The notes beneath the pieces are model-generated. The model ran no database searches. It saw nothing but the letters and a program-made list of their open reading frames with translations, and was not told where the DNA came from. From contig NZ_JACAPR010000026.1 in the NCBI RefSeq assembly GCF_013385635.1, positions 1 to 64,000 of the forward strand: DNA of 64,000 bases. Reading direction: 5' to 3'. Positions 63,715-64,000 of the stretch are shown piece after piece. Position 1 is the first letter of the stretch, and each line of letters opens with the position of its first letter. Origin of the DNA: Pseudomonas gingeri. Lineage in GTDB: Bacteria; Pseudomonadota; Gammaproteobacteria; Pseudomonadales; Pseudomonadaceae. The position numbers and the translations under genes are program-made.

Positions 63715-63985
63715 GACGGTCTGCCGGGATGGCAGGGAGTTCGAGGCTCAGTTGCTTTGCCAGCCACGGAATGCCGGCTTGCCGCACTCGGGTTGACTGG
63801 CAGTACTGCGTGCCGAATTCATGGTGGAACCAACTGCCGTCTTTGATCCGCAGGTATTCGCGGTCGCGGACAGGGAAGGCCGGCAGGTTCTGCTCGTTCA
63901 GCAGGCCTTTCTCGCGCATCAACGCGATCAGTTTTGGCCGGGTTGTGCCGAAGTACTTGGCGGTTTTTTGGAGGTCGCGGTCCAT
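63701..63985 (-). CDS. Phage antirepressor KilAC-domain-like protein
   Basis: A 94-residue protein resembling the C-terminal KilAC domain of phage antirepressors: a helix-turn-helix-like start (LQKTAKYFGTTRPKLIALMREKGLL), the NLPAFPVRDREYLRIKDGSW strand region and the ending TRVRQAGIPWLAKQL. The N-terminal Bro/KilA part of full antirepressors is absent, so this is a stand-alone module. It starts 16 bases from the window's edge, and the operon may extend upstream. Probably regulatory. Confidence 0.7.
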   Translation of the reverse strand: MDRDLQKTAKYFGTTRPKLIALMREKGLLNEQNLPAFPVRDREYLRIKDGSWFHHEFGTQYCQSTRVRQAGIPWLAKQLSLELPAIPADRRDVA

Positions 63986-64000
63986 GTCTGCCTCCTATGC

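Larger units (their letters stand above)
60131..64000. mobile_element. Integrase-proximal end of a prophage or genomic island at tRNA-Ser
   Basis: From the tRNA 3' end to the window's right edge all genes run leftward and are of phage type: integrase, DUF4224, several small hypotheticals with 4-base overlaps, an HD hydrolase, a PrtN-like activator and a KilAC-like protein. Housekeeping gene order ends at the tRNA, where the attachment site is expected. Only one end is present; no second copy of the tRNA 3' end was found in the window, so the far att site lies beyond 64 kb. Confidence 0.85.

Overview
The window is a chromosomal segment of a Pseudomonas of the fluorescens/putida type. The evidence is high-GC coding, a complete 13-gene nuo operon with fused nuoCD, adjacent monomeric and dimeric isocitrate dehydrogenases, and palindromes built on the GCCGGCAAGCCGGC core. 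The gene order matches, from memory, the P. aeruginosa PA2600s region: queD, PepSY/two-component genes, two chemoreceptors, nuo, aceA, purB, idh/icd, clpSA, infA, ftsK, serS, tus. No database search was run, so gene symbols rest on motifs, length and this remembered synteny.

Layout. 0.1-4.5 kb: queD, a patatin-like lipase, then a tightly overlapping operon of two PepSY proteins, an OmpR-type regulator and a PhoQ-like kinase (bqsRS-like). 4.5-8.6 kb: two divergent chemoreceptors (TlpQ-like and CtpM-like). 8.7-13.4 kb: trhP, an AI-2E-family permease and a TonB-dependent receptor. 13.5-28.5 kb: the nuo operon, read leftward from nuoA to nuoN, encoding respiratory complex I. 29-40 kb: isocitrate lyase, a NolW-like periplasmic protein, GNAT, roxA, purB, hflD, mnmA, a Nudix hydrolase and idh. 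40-47.8 kb: icd, cspD, then clpS, clpA, infA, bpt, aat and trxB, which bring together the bacterial N-degron machinery. 48-56.7 kb: ftsK, lolA, rarA, crcB, serS, cysG and a glutathionyl-hydroquinone reductase. 56.7-60 kb: trpD2-like ybiB and tusE/B/C/D for tRNA 2-thiouridine relay, then a YccA/BI-1 membrane protein. 60.0-64 kb: tRNA-Ser(UGA), used by an integrated prophage or island whose integrase end is captured; it continues beyond the window.

How the parts work together. AceA, Idh and Icd form the isocitrate branch point that feeds NADH/NADPH metabolism and complex I. ClpS/ClpA with Aat/Bpt make and recognise primary destabilising N-termini. MnmA and TusBCDE supply s2U34 of tRNA.

Points that stand out beyond ordinary annotation: a 45-codon open frame with a strong ribosome-binding site in the ftsK leader, next to an operator-like palindrome; a terminator-ended structured element in the long gap upstream of aceA; a 53-codon gene overlapping its prophage neighbours; a Fur-box-like site at the TonB receptor; and an integrase with Arg in place of the usual box II His.
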